DNA of 42,884 nt from Seramator thermalis (GTDB lineage Bacteria; Bacteroidota; Bacteroidia; Bacteroidales; Dysgonomonadaceae): assembly GCF_004138125.1 (NCBI RefSeq), contig NZ_RXHS01000019.1:1-42884 (forward strand), given 5' to 3'. A program made the position numbers and the translations under genes. Positions 1 to 8,882 of this stretch are shown piece after piece; positions within the stretch are counted from its first letter, which is position 1, and each line of letters starts with the position of its first letter. The notes under the pieces were generated by a model. That model had not been told where the DNA came from and made no database searches. It saw only the letters and a program-made list of their open reading frames with translations.

Positions 1-2
1 AC

Positions 3-140
3 GTCACTACAGATATCCCTATATTGGTTAAGTATGCTGGTTTTGTCCATCTTTACAGTGTTTGGAATTACTATAAAGATACTGATAATCAGCTACTTAA
101 CCTTATTTTCTATGTTAAACTTTGTTACATAAAACATTGA
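3..140 (+). CDS. C-terminal fragment of an unidentified protein
   Basis: An open frame enters the window at base 3 and stops at TGA 138-140, giving 45 codons rich in Tyr, Asn and Leu (it ends FYVKLCYIKH). The frame follows a purine-first codon pattern and is followed about 55 bp later by a clear terminator hairpin, which is what an expressed gene end would look like. A second frame (bases 1-132) is also open, is strongly hydrophobic and lacks that codon pattern, so I prefer this one. I do not recognise a family; the rest of the gene lies outside the window. Confidence 0.4.
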   Translation, partial: VTTDIPILVKYAGFVHLYSVWNYYKDTDNQLLNLIFYVKLCYIKH

Positions 141-194
141 ATATTAATTAGTTAATTGAATATTTACCGAACTATTGAATAATTAGAATAAATC

Positions 195-225
195 AAAAAA
201 AGCGGCTATCCAACGCCGCTTTTTT
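195..225 (+). terminator. Rho-independent terminator of the upstream gene
   Basis: AGCGGC (201-206) pairs with GCCGCT (215-220) around an 8-nt loop, preceded by an A-run and followed by a T-run. It closes the gene ending at 140. Confidence 0.75.
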
Positions 226-270
226 CGTTAAATAGACGACGACAAATTTTTTTTATTCTGAGAATTGCCT

Positions 271-278
271 TAATTTTG
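271..278 (+). promoter_or_regulatory. -7 element of the tRNA-Arg promoter
   Basis: TAATTTTG fits the Bacteroidota -7 consensus TAnnTTTG and lies 20 bp before the mature tRNA 5' end. No perfect TTTG is present at -33, only an A/T-rich tract. Confidence 0.6.
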
Positions 279-298
279 CAACTTCAAACATTAAGGAT

Positions 299-372
299 GG
301 TCCGGTAGCTCAGCTGGATAGAGCAACAGCCTTCTAAGCTGTGGGTCTTGGGTTCGAATCCCAACCGGATCA
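299..372 (+). tRNA. tRNA-Arg (anticodon TCT)
   Basis: A full cloverleaf can be drawn. The acceptor stem GGTCCGG pairs with CCGGATC with one G-U pair, and the discriminator is A372. The D arm is GCTC/GAGC, the anticodon stem ACAGC/GCTGT has loop CTTCTAA with anticodon TCT at 333-335, and the T loop is TTCGAAT. CCA is not encoded, as is usual in Bacteroidota. It reads AGA (and AGG by wobble) codons. It lies alone between a terminator and the downstream outer-membrane gene, and shows no attachment-site duplication within the window. Confidence 0.95.
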
Positions 373-383
373 CATTTATTTTA

Positions 384-420
384 AGGCAGTTATCAATATA
401 TTTTTGATAGGTGCTTTTTT
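384..420 (+). terminator. Probable tRNA terminator, overlapping a possible promoter
   Basis: TATCAA (391-396) pairs with TTGATA (404-409), with GCA/TGC extending the stem imperfectly, then a T6 run. The same bases hold TATTTTTG (399-406), a match to the -7 promoter consensus that could serve the gene at 476. Both readings are possible. Confidence 0.45.
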
Positions 421-475
421 ATTTTCTCACACAATTATCACACAATGTTTTTTTAAATTATTTCAATAGCAAAAA

Positions 476-2611
476 ATGTTCCCCACATTTGCAGAAAAAA
501 ATTTACCCGATACACGTGAGATCAATCTAAGTAATTCATCCATAAAAAATAGGATTCATTTAATAGCAATAACTTTGTCGCTCATAGCTACTTTTTTATT
601 GAACTTGCCATCTATATATGCCCAGCAAGACACCTGGAGGGAGAAATTGGCTCAGCTTGCGGAAGATGAAGAGTTGGACGAATCAGCTATAGACAATATG
701 TATGAGGAGCTTTCAACTCTCGAGAACAATCCGATTAACCTGAATACAGTATCGCGAGAGCAACTCGAACGATTTCCGCTTTTATCATTCGAACAGGCAA
801 CTTCATTGGCCGATTTCCTTGAAAAGAATCGCCCATTATATTCTGTTTACGAATTGCGAAATGTTCCTCGTCTCGATTACAACACCATTCAACTTATATT
901 GCCGTTTTTCTATGTAGGCGAAACTTTGGCACAAAAGTCGCCGTCGATAGACAAAATGATAAAAAACGGTAAAACCGAAGTTCAGTTTCGGTTCGATAAA
1001 ACGCTCGAAGAACGAGCCGGTTACGGAGATTTCTCGGATAGTATTCTCGCCAGGTATCCAAACCGAAAGTATCTGGGCGAGGATTTCTACACTTCGCTCA
1101 AATATTCGTTTTCCTATCGCGATAAGATTCAAACCGGCCTTGTTGCCGAAAAAGATGCCGGCGAACCATTTTTCAAAGCCGATAACAGAAAAGGATACGA
1201 TCACTATGGATTTCACTTTGTGTTGCGAGATATGGTTATTGTTAAAACACTCGCTCTCGGCGACTATCGGATGAGTTTCGGACAAGGGCTTATTTTGAAC
1301 AACAATTTTTCTACACCCAAATCGTGGACGTCGGGCAACCTTATCGCACGAACGATGGAACCAAAGCGGCATTTTTCGACTGCCGAAAGCGGATATTTTC
1401 GCGGAGCAGCTACAGCCGTCGAAATCCGAAACACGACGATTACCACTTTCTATTCAAATCAATATATCGAAGCCAACATCTCTTCTGATGGAGAGATAAC
1501 TTCGCCGAAAACCGACGGATATCATCGCGTTCCGTTGGATACCGCCAAGCGCAACAATACACACGAAGAGGTGATGGGAGCCAACGTGAATTATCGGACA
1601 GAGCATTTTCAGGTAGGAGCAAGTGGCATTTATTATCGATTCAATCGAAATTACAATCCCACACCTCGCGATTACAATCAGTATTATTTTCGTGGACGTG
1701 AAAACAGTAACTTCAGTATCGATTATTCCTACCGGTTTTCTCGATTCGTTTTTGGAGGCGAAACCGCTTTTTCGCAAAATGGCGCTGTCGCAACGCTCAA
1801 TTCGTTGCAGTATCTGCCAAATTCACCCCGATTGGGAACTGTTTCGCTTTCGTATCGCAACTATTCCAAATCCTATCAGGCGCTTTACGGACAGGCATTT
1901 TCCGAAAGCAGCATTCAAAACGAACAGGGACTTTATTTGGGCGCCACGATTTATCCGATATCAAAACTAAACGTTCAAACCTACATCGATTTCATTCGTT
2001 ATCCTTATCTCCGATACAATGTGGATGAACCTTCACGTGCTATCGATTTGTATGCGGATGCCGAGTATTCGTTTTCACGTAATTCGCAATTCGAGCTCCG
2101 CTATAAACTCAAACAAAACGAAAAAAATACAACCTATCCCGATGAAAATTCGACTTGGGTTTTGCCTTATGTAACCCACAAACTGAGGATGCGATATTCC
2201 CTGACACTCAACGACGGCTGGAATTTCCGAACCAATGTCGATGGTGTGATGTATCAGGTGCAATATTTCCCGCGTGAGAGAGGATGGATGATTTCTCAAA
2301 ATGTCGGATATAAGAGTTCAAAGAGGTGGCAAAGCGATTTTTATGCCGGATACTTCGATACCGACAGTTACAATTCGCGCGTTTATTCCTACGAACGAAA
2401 TCTGTTAAACACGTTTTACATGCCATCGTTCTATGGCAACGGAATCCGATTGGCGCTGTCGGCTAAATATCGGCTGATAGCTAATCTGACACTCGCCATC
2501 AAGGCGGGATATTCCCGATATTTCGATCGCGATGTGATTGGCTCGAGTACGGAACAAATCGACGGAAATCATCGCACCGATATTTTTACTTATCTGAAAT
2601 GGCAATTTTGA
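476..2611 (+). CDS. Helix-hairpin-helix domain protein with an outer-membrane beta-barrel
   Basis: 711 residues. A long N-region precedes a hydrophobic signal segment (about residues 27-49) ending SIYAQ. Residues about 86-147 align in pattern with ComEA-type tandem helix-hairpin-helix repeats (INLNTVSREQLE..., then RPLYSVYELRNV), but the hairpin glycines expected for DNA backbone contact are replaced (PLLSF, PRLDY). From about residue 165 to the end the protein is rich in alternating aromatic strands (Tyr, Phe, Arg) and ends in KWQF, the terminal aromatic typical of outer-membrane barrels. I infer an outer-membrane barrel with a small periplasmic N-terminal domain. The architecture is widespread in Bacteroidota and unassigned in function; any role in DNA handling is speculative. 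No alternative upstream start is visible. Confidence 0.8.
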   Translation: MFPTFAEKNLPDTREINLSNSSIKNRIHLIAITLSLIATFLLNLPSIYAQQDTWREKLAQLAEDEELDESAIDNMYEELSTLENNPINLNTVSREQLERFPLLSFEQATSLADFLEKNRPLYSVYELRNVPRLDYNTIQLILPFFYVGETLAQKSPSIDKMIKNGKTEVQFRFDKTLEERAGYGDFSDSILARYPNRKYLGEDFYTSLKYSFSYRDKIQTGLVAEKDAGEPFFKADNRKGYDHYGFHFVLRDMVIVKTLALGDYRMSFGQGLILNNNFSTPKSWTSGNLIARTMEPKRHFSTAESGYFRGAATAVEIRNTTITTFYSNQYIEANISSDGEITSPKTDGYHRVPLDTAKRNNTHEEVMGANVNYRTEHFQVGASGIYYRFNRNYNPTPRDYNQYYFRGRENSNFSIDYSYRFSRFVFGGETAFSQNGAVATLNSLQYLPNSPRLGTVSLSYRNYSKSYQALYGQAFSESSIQNEQGLYLGATIYPISKLNVQTYIDFIRYPYLRYNVDEPSRAIDLYADAEYSFSRNSQFELRYKLKQNEKNTTYPDENSTWVLPYVTHKLRMRYSLTLNDGWNFRTNVDGVMYQVQYFPRERGWMISQNVGYKSSKRWQSDFYAGYFDTDSYNSRVYSYERNLLNTFYMPSFYGNGIRLALSAKYRLIANLTLAIKAGYSRYFDRDVIGSSTEQIDGNHRTDIFTYLKWQF

Positions 2612-2691
2612 AATCGAACTCTCCCTACTTTTCTTCCGATTTCCTAACTCCCAAATTGAAGACAACATCTTCAGCTTCGCAATTTTTTGTG

Positions 2692-2699
2692 TAATTTTG
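2692..2699 (+). promoter_or_regulatory. -7 element of the ABC-F gene promoter
   Basis: TAATTTTG matches TAnnTTTG and predicts a transcript start near 2706, leaving about 14 nt before the ATG at 2720. This argues against the in-frame TTG at 2687 as the start. Confidence 0.6.
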
Positions 2700-2719
2700 T
2701 CGAAAATAGAGATTCGTTC

Positions 2720-4594
2720 ATGCCAACTTCCATTCTGCAAATCGACAGCCTCAGTAAAAGTTTCGGAGAAAGAGTGTTGTTTCGCGACATTACCTTCGGT
2801 ATAGCCGAAGGCGACAAAATCGGCTTGATTGCTCCTAATGGTGCCGGAAAAACAACGCTCCTCAACATCATTGCGGGAAGAGAGCCTTTCGACAGCGGTA
2901 GTGTAACTTTTAAAAATGACGTCAGGGTAGCGTATCTCGAACAGTCGCCAGGCTTCGATCCTCAACTCACGGTTTTGCAAGCCTGCTTTGCAAGCGGCAA
3001 CGAAACGGCTCTGATTATCGCACGCTACGAACAAATTATTGCTTCAGACAATCACGAACAGCTCGATGAGGTGCTCGCGCAAATGGATTTGTTGAAGGCC
3101 TGGGATCATGAGCAGCGAATCAAACAGGTGCTCTCGCAGTTGAAAATAACGCGTGTGGATCAAAAGGTGGGAGAATTGTCGGGAGGACAAATCAAACGGG
3201 TTGCATTGGCAAATGTGCTGATTTCGGAACCAGATCTCATCATTCTCGACGAGCCTACCAATCATCTCGACCTTGAAATGGTGGAATGGCTTGAGGATTA
3301 TCTCTCACGCAGTTCACTTAGTTTGTTGATGGTTACCCACGATCGGTATTTTCTCGATCGGGTATGCTCGCAGATATTGGAAATCGATCAACAACAAATA
3401 TTTTCTTACAAAGGCAATTATGCCTATTATCTGGAAAAACGCGATGAACGATTGTCAGCACAAACTGCCGAAGCAGATCGGGCCAACAATTTGATGCGTA
3501 AGGAGCTCGACTGGATCAGACGCCAGCCGCAGGCGCGCGGCACCAAAGCCAAATACCGCATCGATGCTTTCCACGAATTGGAGGAAAAGGCTCAAAATCG
3601 TCGAAAAGATGAATCTATCCGCCTTGCAACGAAAGGTTCGTATATCGGCAACAAAATTTTCGAAGCAAAACATGTTACGAAGGACTTTGGTGATGTTGCC
3701 ATCACACACGATTTTAATTACATTTTTTCGCGATACGAAAAGATGGGAATCGTGGGTAACAACGGCACCGGTAAAAGTACTTTTGTGAAGATGCTTCTTG
3801 GGTTGGAAAAGCCCGATAGTGGAAGTTTCGACATCGGGGAAACTGTTAATTTCGGATACTACAGTCAGGAAGGATTACAGTTCGACGAACAGATGAAGGT
3901 GATCGATGTGGTGCAGGATATTGCCGAAGTCATCGACTTGGGTAATGGCAACCGACTGACCGCATCGCAATTTCTGCAGCATTTTCTGTTTACGCCCGAC
4001 AAACAGCACAATTATGTTTATAAATTGAGTGGGGGAGAAAAACGTCGCCTTCATCTCTGCACAGTGCTGATCAAAAATCCCAATTTCCTGGTGCTGGACG
4101 AACCAACAAACGATTTGGATATTGTAACCTTAACCATTCTCGAAGATTATTTGCATTCGTTCAAGGGTTGTCTCATCGTGATTTCGCACGATCGTTATTT
4201 CATGGACAAAGTGGTAGATCATTTGCTCATTTTTCACGGCAATGCCGAGATTCAGGATTTCCCTGGAAATTATTCCCAATATCGCACATGGAAGAGCCTT
4301 CAGTCTAAATCTGAATTGGAGGCCAAAACGTCCGAAAATTCTGAAAAACAAAGCGAAAACAGAAAAGCACCGGTCATCAAAACCAAACTTACTTTCAAGG
4401 AAAAACGCGAATTTGAGCAGCTCGAACAAGAAATTGAGTCGCTCGAACTCGAAAAAGCTCAACTCACCTCGGATTTATCTTCAGGCCAACTTTCGTCGGA
4501 TCTGTTGATTCAGGCTTCTAACCGCATCTCGGAACTTATTCGTTTGATAGACGAAAAAACTACCCGTTGGTTGGAATTGAGCGAGTTTGAGTAA
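2720..4594 (+). CDS. ABC-F family ATPase, Uup-like
   Basis: 624 residues with two ATP-binding cassettes and no membrane segments, the hallmark of ABC-F proteins that act on ribosomes. Cassette 1 has Walker A APNGAGKT (38-45; the first Gly is Ala), signature LSGGQ and Walker B LIILDEPTNHLD. Cassette 2 has GNNGTGKS, LSGGEKRR and FLVLDEPTNDLD. A linker rich in Arg and Lys joins them, and a charged C-terminal region (about 555-622) is predicted coiled coil, as in the Uup C-terminal domain. That tail points to Uup rather than EttA, YbiT or YheS. An in-frame TTG at 2687 would add 11 residues, but it lies at or before the predicted promoter, so I use the ATG at 2720. The gene is probably monocistronic. 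Confidence 0.9.
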   Translation: MPTSILQIDSLSKSFGERVLFRDITFGIAEGDKIGLIAPNGAGKTTLLNIIAGREPFDSGSVTFKNDVRVAYLEQSPGFDPQLTVLQACFASGNETALIIARYEQIIASDNHEQLDEVLAQMDLLKAWDHEQRIKQVLSQLKITRVDQKVGELSGGQIKRVALANVLISEPDLIILDEPTNHLDLEMVEWLEDYLSRSSLSLLMVTHDRYFLDRVCSQILEIDQQQIFSYKGNYAYYLEKRDERLSAQTAEADRANNLMRKELDWIRRQPQARGTKAKYRIDAFHELEEKAQNRRKDESIRLATKGSYIGNKIFEAKHVTKDFGDVAITHDFNYIFSRYEKMGIVGNNGTGKSTFVKMLLGLEKPDSGSFDIGETVNFGYYSQEGLQFDEQMKVIDVVQDIAEVIDLGNGNRLTASQFLQHFLFTPDKQHNYVYKLSGGEKRRLHLCTVLIKNPNFLVLDEPTNDLDIVTLTILEDYLHSFKGCLIVISHDRYFMDKVVDHLLIFHGNAEIQDFPGNYSQYRTWKSLQSKSELEAKTSENSEKQSENRKAPVIKTKLTFKEKREFEQLEQEIESLELEKAQLTSDLSSGQLSSDLLIQASNRISELIRLIDEKTTRWLELSEFE

Positions 4595-4667
4595 TTCAGT
4601 TTATTTAGAAAACATATAAATAACCGGTTTATTGTTTCTCTCTGCGTCAAACTTCACTTCTTTTCGT

Positions 4668-4675
4668 TATTTTTG
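4668..4675 (+). promoter_or_regulatory. -7 element of the rubrerythrin promoter
   Basis: TATTTTTG matches TAnnTTTG, giving a leader of about 37 nt before the ATG at 4718. Confidence 0.6.
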
Positions 4676-4717
4676 TCAATCACAGTATCTAATCAACTCT
4701 TTAAATAATCAAAAGAC

Positions 4718-5296
4718 ATGAATAGTATTAAAGGAACACAAACAGAAAAGAATCTCTTGAAATCGTTTGCAGGAGAATCTCAGGCCCGTATGCGCTACAC
4801 ATTTTTCGCAAAACAGGCTCAAAAAGACGGATACGAACAAATTGCAGCAATTTTTCTCGAAACAGCCGATCAGGAAATGACGCACGCAAAAAGAATGTTT
4901 CGTTATCTGGAGGGAGGAATGGTTGAAATCACGGCATCCTATCCTGCCGGCGTTATTGGCTCAACGCTCGAAAACTTGGCGGAAGCCGCTGCCGGCGAAA
5001 AAGAAGAATGGACGGAACTTTATCCTCACTTTGCAGATGTAGCCGAACAGGAAGGATTCAAAGAAATTGCGACAATGTATCGTATGATTGCCAAAGCCGA
5101 AAGCACGCACGAAGAGCGGTATCTTAAATTGCTCGATCGCGTGAAAAACGGAACCGTTTTCACACGCGACACCGAAATCGAGTGGCAATGCCGTCATTGC
5201 GGATATATTTATGTGGGCAAAACCGCTCCGAAAACTTGCCCGACATGTTTGCATCCGCAAGCCTATTTCCAACCAAAAAACGACACTTATTTTTAA
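4718..5296 (+). CDS. rbr: Rubrerythrin
   Basis: 192 residues, the normal length. It is a cytoplasmic non-haem iron peroxidase that reduces hydrogen peroxide in anaerobes and microaerophiles. The N-terminal ferritin-like four-helix domain carries the diiron ligands: E20, E53 and H56 (in ETADQEMTHA), a Glu near 94-97, and E128 with H131 (ESTHEE). The C-terminal rubredoxin-like domain holds an Fe(SCys)4 site at C158, C161, C174 and C177 (CRHCGY, CPTC). It has its own promoter and terminator, so it is transcribed alone, which fits an oxidative-stress gene. Its presence suggests an anaerobic lifestyle. Confidence 0.95.
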   Translation: MNSIKGTQTEKNLLKSFAGESQARMRYTFFAKQAQKDGYEQIAAIFLETADQEMTHAKRMFRYLEGGMVEITASYPAGVIGSTLENLAEAAAGEKEEWTELYPHFADVAEQEGFKEIATMYRMIAKAESTHEERYLKLLDRVKNGTVFTRDTEIEWQCRHCGYIYVGKTAPKTCPTCLHPQAYFQPKNDTYF

Positions 5297-5316
5297 CCGG
5301 TGAAGACAAATTGTCC

Positions 5317-5349
5317 AAAAACGCATCTCTCAACAGGAGGTGCGTTTTT
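5317..5349 (+). terminator. Terminator after rubrerythrin
   Basis: A 13-bp stem, 5317-5329 with 5337-5349 (one U-G pair), has a 7-nt loop. The A-run on one side and T-run on the other would let it work in both directions. Confidence 0.75.
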
Positions 5350-5393
5350 AGTTCCCTAAAATTCATATCTTTAGCTTTTTAAATTTACGGCGA

Positions 5394-6146
5394 ATGACTA
5401 CAGAAGATATTTTTGCACGCGTTGAGTTGCTGGTGGGTGAAGAATGCTTTCGCGCATTGCAATCGAAAAAGGTAATTCTTTTTGGTGTAGGCGGTGTCGG
5501 AAGTTGGTGCGCCGAAGGATTGATCAGAAGTGGATTTTCGCATCTTACCCTTGTCGATTCCGACCGTGTTGCACCGGCAAATATCAATCGACAATTGCCG
5601 GCAACTACCCGGACCATCGGACAACTGAAAGTGGACGTGCTGAAGGAACGTTTTCTCGAAATCAATCCCGAAGCCGAAATCATTACTATTCCTCAAATTT
5701 ATAGCAGCGAAACGTCTTCGTCCTTTCATCTCGGCGAATACGATTATATCGTCGATGCCATCGATTCGCTTCAACATAAGGCGCATCTTTTGACCAAAGC
5801 TTCCAAGACTGAGGCAACGGTTTTTTCGTCGATGGGTGCTGCATTGAAAACCGATCCACAACGCATTCGAGTTGCCGAGTTTTGGAAAGTGAAAGGATGT
5901 CCGTTGGCGGCAGCTTTAAGACAAAAAATACGAAAAGGCGAAGAAATGCTTCACAAAAAAATCCTTTGCGTGTATAGTGACGAGATTGCCGAAAATCGTG
6001 GGGGAAACAGTGTCAAAGAAAATGCTGGAGAAGGTGGCAGTTTCTACAAACCTACTGTCAACGGTACATTGGTTCATATTACCGCCATTTTCGGCTTCAC
6101 CCTTTCGGGATTGGTGGTGCAGGATGTAATGGCGAGGAATGGTTAA
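5394..6146 (+). CDS. tcdA: tRNA threonylcarbamoyladenosine dehydratase (TcdA/CsdL, E1-like)
   Basis: 250 residues. The enzyme uses ATP to convert t6A37 of ANN-decoding tRNAs into its cyclic form, ct6A. The Rossmann nucleotide site GVGGVGS is at 31-37, followed by the E1/ThiF-type acidic-Arg signature LVDSDRV..NINRQ (about 53-67) and the dehydratase-specific segment SSMGAALKTDPQRI near 143-156. Length and motifs separate it from ThiF and MoeB, which carry a zinc-binding CxxC pair absent here. A weak -7 match (TATCTTTA, 5366-5373) lies between the upstream terminator and the ATG. The gene stands alone and converges on the GH2 gene. Confidence 0.9.
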   Translation: MTTEDIFARVELLVGEECFRALQSKKVILFGVGGVGSWCAEGLIRSGFSHLTLVDSDRVAPANINRQLPATTRTIGQLKVDVLKERFLEINPEAEIITIPQIYSSETSSSFHLGEYDYIVDAIDSLQHKAHLLTKASKTEATVFSSMGAALKTDPQRIRVAEFWKVKGCPLAAALRQKIRKGEEMLHKKILCVYSDEIAENRGGNSVKENAGEGGSFYKPTVNGTLVHITAIFGFTLSGLVVQDVMARNG

Positions 6147-6220
6147 AATACATCCTCCTGAGGGAAGAAGTCAGACCTTAATAATTATTATGCTGGGCTA
6201 CTAATCGTTCACGGAATCAC

Positions 6221-8815
6221 CTACAATTTTACCGATTGTTCCGATACATTCCAGCCTTCGACTGCCAATTTACAATTCTTCGATTTCGACTTGTCCACAT
6301 CCAATTCAATCATTCTTTTTTCACCGGGAAGAAGAGTGAAATAATTTTCGGAAAAATAAGCCGGAAGAAACAACTCGTTATTTTCGTCCAACACTTTCAG
6401 ACGAATAAAGAAAGCCGTTTCTCTGCCGGGATTTGAAACAATGATATGTCGAGTCTCATTGGCCTTTCGATCGATTTTGAGGGACAGGTGCGTATTTTTC
6501 AGCTCATTCAGTTTTTCGTATGAACGAGGAGTATTAGTCAACCAGTAGAAATTTTCATCGATAGGTGAGCCGTCTTTCTCCAATCGCAATCGGAGGAAAT
6601 AGATATTTTTCGAAATGGGAAGTTTCAGCTGATCGATGTTGTCAACTTTTCCGGAAGTAATGTTCACGGTGTGTTTATCTCGAGAAAGCAATCGTCCGTG
6701 CAGGTCGAATAATTCCACGGTTGCCTTTGCTCTGAACACATCCATTGCCGTTTGATTGAGCACGCATATCGACGAATCGTTCAGATTCAATTGAATATGT
6801 ATCGGTGCAGCAGCATGTTTGTAACCGAAGTAACCGCCATTGCAATCGAGATAATAATCGTAAAACGAACCACGCAAGGCTGTCCATGGGTTTTGATTTT
6901 TCCAAACAAGCATCCCCGAATACCAATTCCACATTTTGTAATTAAAGGCTTCCTGCAAGGCCCTATACTGTTCATATTGAACTATCTGCGTTTTGAAACA
7001 AAAATCCCGAATGTTTTTTACTTTACCGTATCTGTCGGGAAAATTGCGTAAAGGCAGATATTTATGATAATCCCAAGTGGCTGTGAGAGCCGAATCGATA
7101 GGTGGAATCATCTCGTTTGCGGGGATAATCTTTTTTAAACCTTCATAATTTGGAATCCCGATTGATCCTGTCTCGGGATTGAAAGGAAACGAACGGGTTT
7201 TGAAAATTTCTTCGGGTTCACGAATTCCGTAAGGACCATCGCCAACTCCGCCGATCGAGTTTGTGGAAAGATGAGGCGAAGTAGATTTATCGAGAAAAAA
7301 TCTTTTTGGGTCGTATTTGGGTAAGATGTCGTTTTGCAAGGCTTCGAGAATATCTTTTGGAGGATAGGTTTCGTTGCCGCCACACCAGAGATAGAGGCTG
7401 GGGTGGTTTCGCAACATTTTCACCTGATCCGATACCGATTCGAGAAATAGGGAATGATTGTCCGGATAAGCTTTTCGACGTGCCTGTGAATCACGTTTGG
7501 TAGGATCTTTCCATTCGCCGTTACAATCGCCCGTTATCCAAAGGTCTTGCCAAACCAAAATTCCGTATTTGTCGCAGGCTTCGTAGAATTCCGGACGTTC
7601 GGTCAGTCCACCTCCCCACACGCGAATCATATTCATGTTCATTCCGGCATGAAGACGGATCTCGGCTTCATATCGTTCTTTCGACAATCGGAGCAAAGCA
7701 TCTGAAGCAATCCAGTTTCCACCTTTAATAAATACTTTCTGACCGTTGACCGTGAAAACCTGTGCCTTAATATTCGTATCAAAATAATTGCCGGTCTCAC
7801 GAATGCCGATTTTGGCGTTTTCCGAATCACTCGTTCTACCGTTTGTTACGAAAGAAAAAGAAATAGGATAGAGGGGTTGTTTGCCCATTCCGTTCGGCCA
7901 CCAGAGTTGAGGATTGTTCACCGTTATTTCGGGTATAGCTATCAATCGCATTTCCAACGGATTGATTGTTACGTCGCTGTCGTAAGTTTTTCCGTCGAAT
8001 TCGACAACTAATTTTCCCCGAACGATTTCTTTCGATGTGTTTTTCACTTCGATAGAAGCTTTCACAAAAGCAGGCGACTGTTGTCCGCCCGGAACTCTTA
8101 TGCCCGGGACAGAGGTTTCGATATACGGATTTTGAAGATCCACCGGTCCGGTAATTTCCACAGAAGCCTGATCCCAAATTCCCGTATTCCGATCGGGTAT
8201 TGGGCAAATCCAATCCCAACCTGCAGTAAACTGCATGGTAACGTTTCGGGCAATTGTACCATCTCCACCTTGTCCGCGTGTGGCGTCACCCACCGGATCA
8301 GGTGGCGCAACCCATATGGCAAGCTTGTTAAGGTGTCCTTTTTTTATAAAAGGTGTGATATTGTATTTTTCACGCAAATACATGCCTTCGTGCGTTTGGG
8401 TGTTGACGCGATGGCCGTTCAAAAAGATTTCGGCGAAATAATTGAGCCCCCTGAATTTGAGCCACACTTGCGAGTCGTTTTGCATTTCGGGCAATTCGAG
8501 TTCCTTGAAAAACCAGTAGGTATATTCGTCGCGTCCTACATCATGTACATCCGGGATTTGCTTGTTGTTCAGTCCGAAAAATGGATCGGGTATCAATTTG
8601 TTGTGAAGCAACGTCGTGAGAATCGTCCCGGGCACTATGGCTTCGAGCCATCCTTCGGGAGTGAAGGCGGAATCGGTAAGGATTGCTCCGTCAGGTTGGA
8701 CTTTGGAGGCCATTTGGGCTTTCCAACCCGAGTTGAGCATTATTTCGGTTTGTTGTCCGCGAATTGAATACGAAAGGAACAGAAATAAAACGAAAAGAAT
8801 AGCATATTTTTTCAT
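6221..8815 (-). CDS. Secreted glycoside hydrolase family 2, beta-mannosidase / endo-beta-mannosidase-like
   Basis: 864 residues from the ATG at 8815; that start gives a proper signal peptide (MKKYAILFVLFLFLS..., cleavage near RGQQ), whereas extending upstream to 8872 buries it. Domain order is an N-terminal jelly roll with the motif PDPFFGLNNK and GRDEYTYWFF (about 76-103), Ig-like domains, a TIM barrel from about 355, and a C-terminal beta region. The GH2 acid/base is E482 in WCGGNE; the likely nucleophile is E548 in NPETGS. The N-terminal signature resembles plant mannosylglycoprotein endo-beta-mannosidases and CsxA-type exo-glucosaminidases more than E. coli LacZ or UidA, so the substrate is probably a mannosidic or glucosaminidic linkage in N-glycans or related polymers; that is inference. 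It follows yitT by 67 bp and may be read through from leuS-yitT. Confidence 0.82.
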   Translation of the reverse strand: MKKYAILFVLFLFLSYSIRGQQTEIMLNSGWKAQMASKVQPDGAILTDSAFTPEGWLEAIVPGTILTTLLHNKLIPDPFFGLNNKQIPDVHDVGRDEYTYWFFKELELPEMQNDSQVWLKFRGLNYFAEIFLNGHRVNTQTHEGMYLREKYNITPFIKKGHLNKLAIWVAPPDPVGDATRGQGGDGTIARNVTMQFTAGWDWICPIPDRNTGIWDQASVEITGPVDLQNPYIETSVPGIRVPGGQQSPAFVKASIEVKNTSKEIVRGKLVVEFDGKTYDSDVTINPLEMRLIAIPEITVNNPQLWWPNGMGKQPLYPISFSFVTNGRTSDSENAKIGIRETGNYFDTNIKAQVFTVNGQKVFIKGGNWIASDALLRLSKERYEAEIRLHAGMNMNMIRVWGGGLTERPEFYEACDKYGILVWQDLWITGDCNGEWKDPTKRDSQARRKAYPDNHSLFLESVSDQVKMLRNHPSLYLWCGGNETYPPKDILEALQNDILPKYDPKRFFLDKSTSPHLSTNSIGGVGDGPYGIREPEEIFKTRSFPFNPETGSIGIPNYEGLKKIIPANEMIPPIDSALTATWDYHKYLPLRNFPDRYGKVKNIRDFCFKTQIVQYEQYRALQEAFNYKMWNWYSGMLVWKNQNPWTALRGSFYDYYLDCNGGYFGYKHAAAPIHIQLNLNDSSICVLNQTAMDVFRAKATVELFDLHGRLLSRDKHTVNITSGKVDNIDQLKLPISKNIYFLRLRLEKDGSPIDENFYWLTNTPRSYEKLNELKNTHLSLKIDRKANETRHIIVSNPGRETAFFIRLKVLDENNELFLPAYFSENYFTLLPGEKRMIELDVDKSKSKNCKLAVEGWNVSEQSVKL

Positions 8816-8882
8816 CGGTACTGTTTTATGAGATTCTGTAAATAGATACATCGAAATATTTGTATGTAACAAGCGATAATTA

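Noticed and set aside
1-132. Hydrophobic open frame at the window start
   Set aside because: The frame at 3-140 has better codon periodicity. This one reads as a run of Leu, Ile and Phe, as expected of a shifted frame in A/T-rich coding DNA.
299-372. tRNA-Arg as an integration site for a mobile element
   Set aside because: No integrase gene and no repeated tRNA 3' end were seen nearby; flanking genes look like chromosomal housekeeping.
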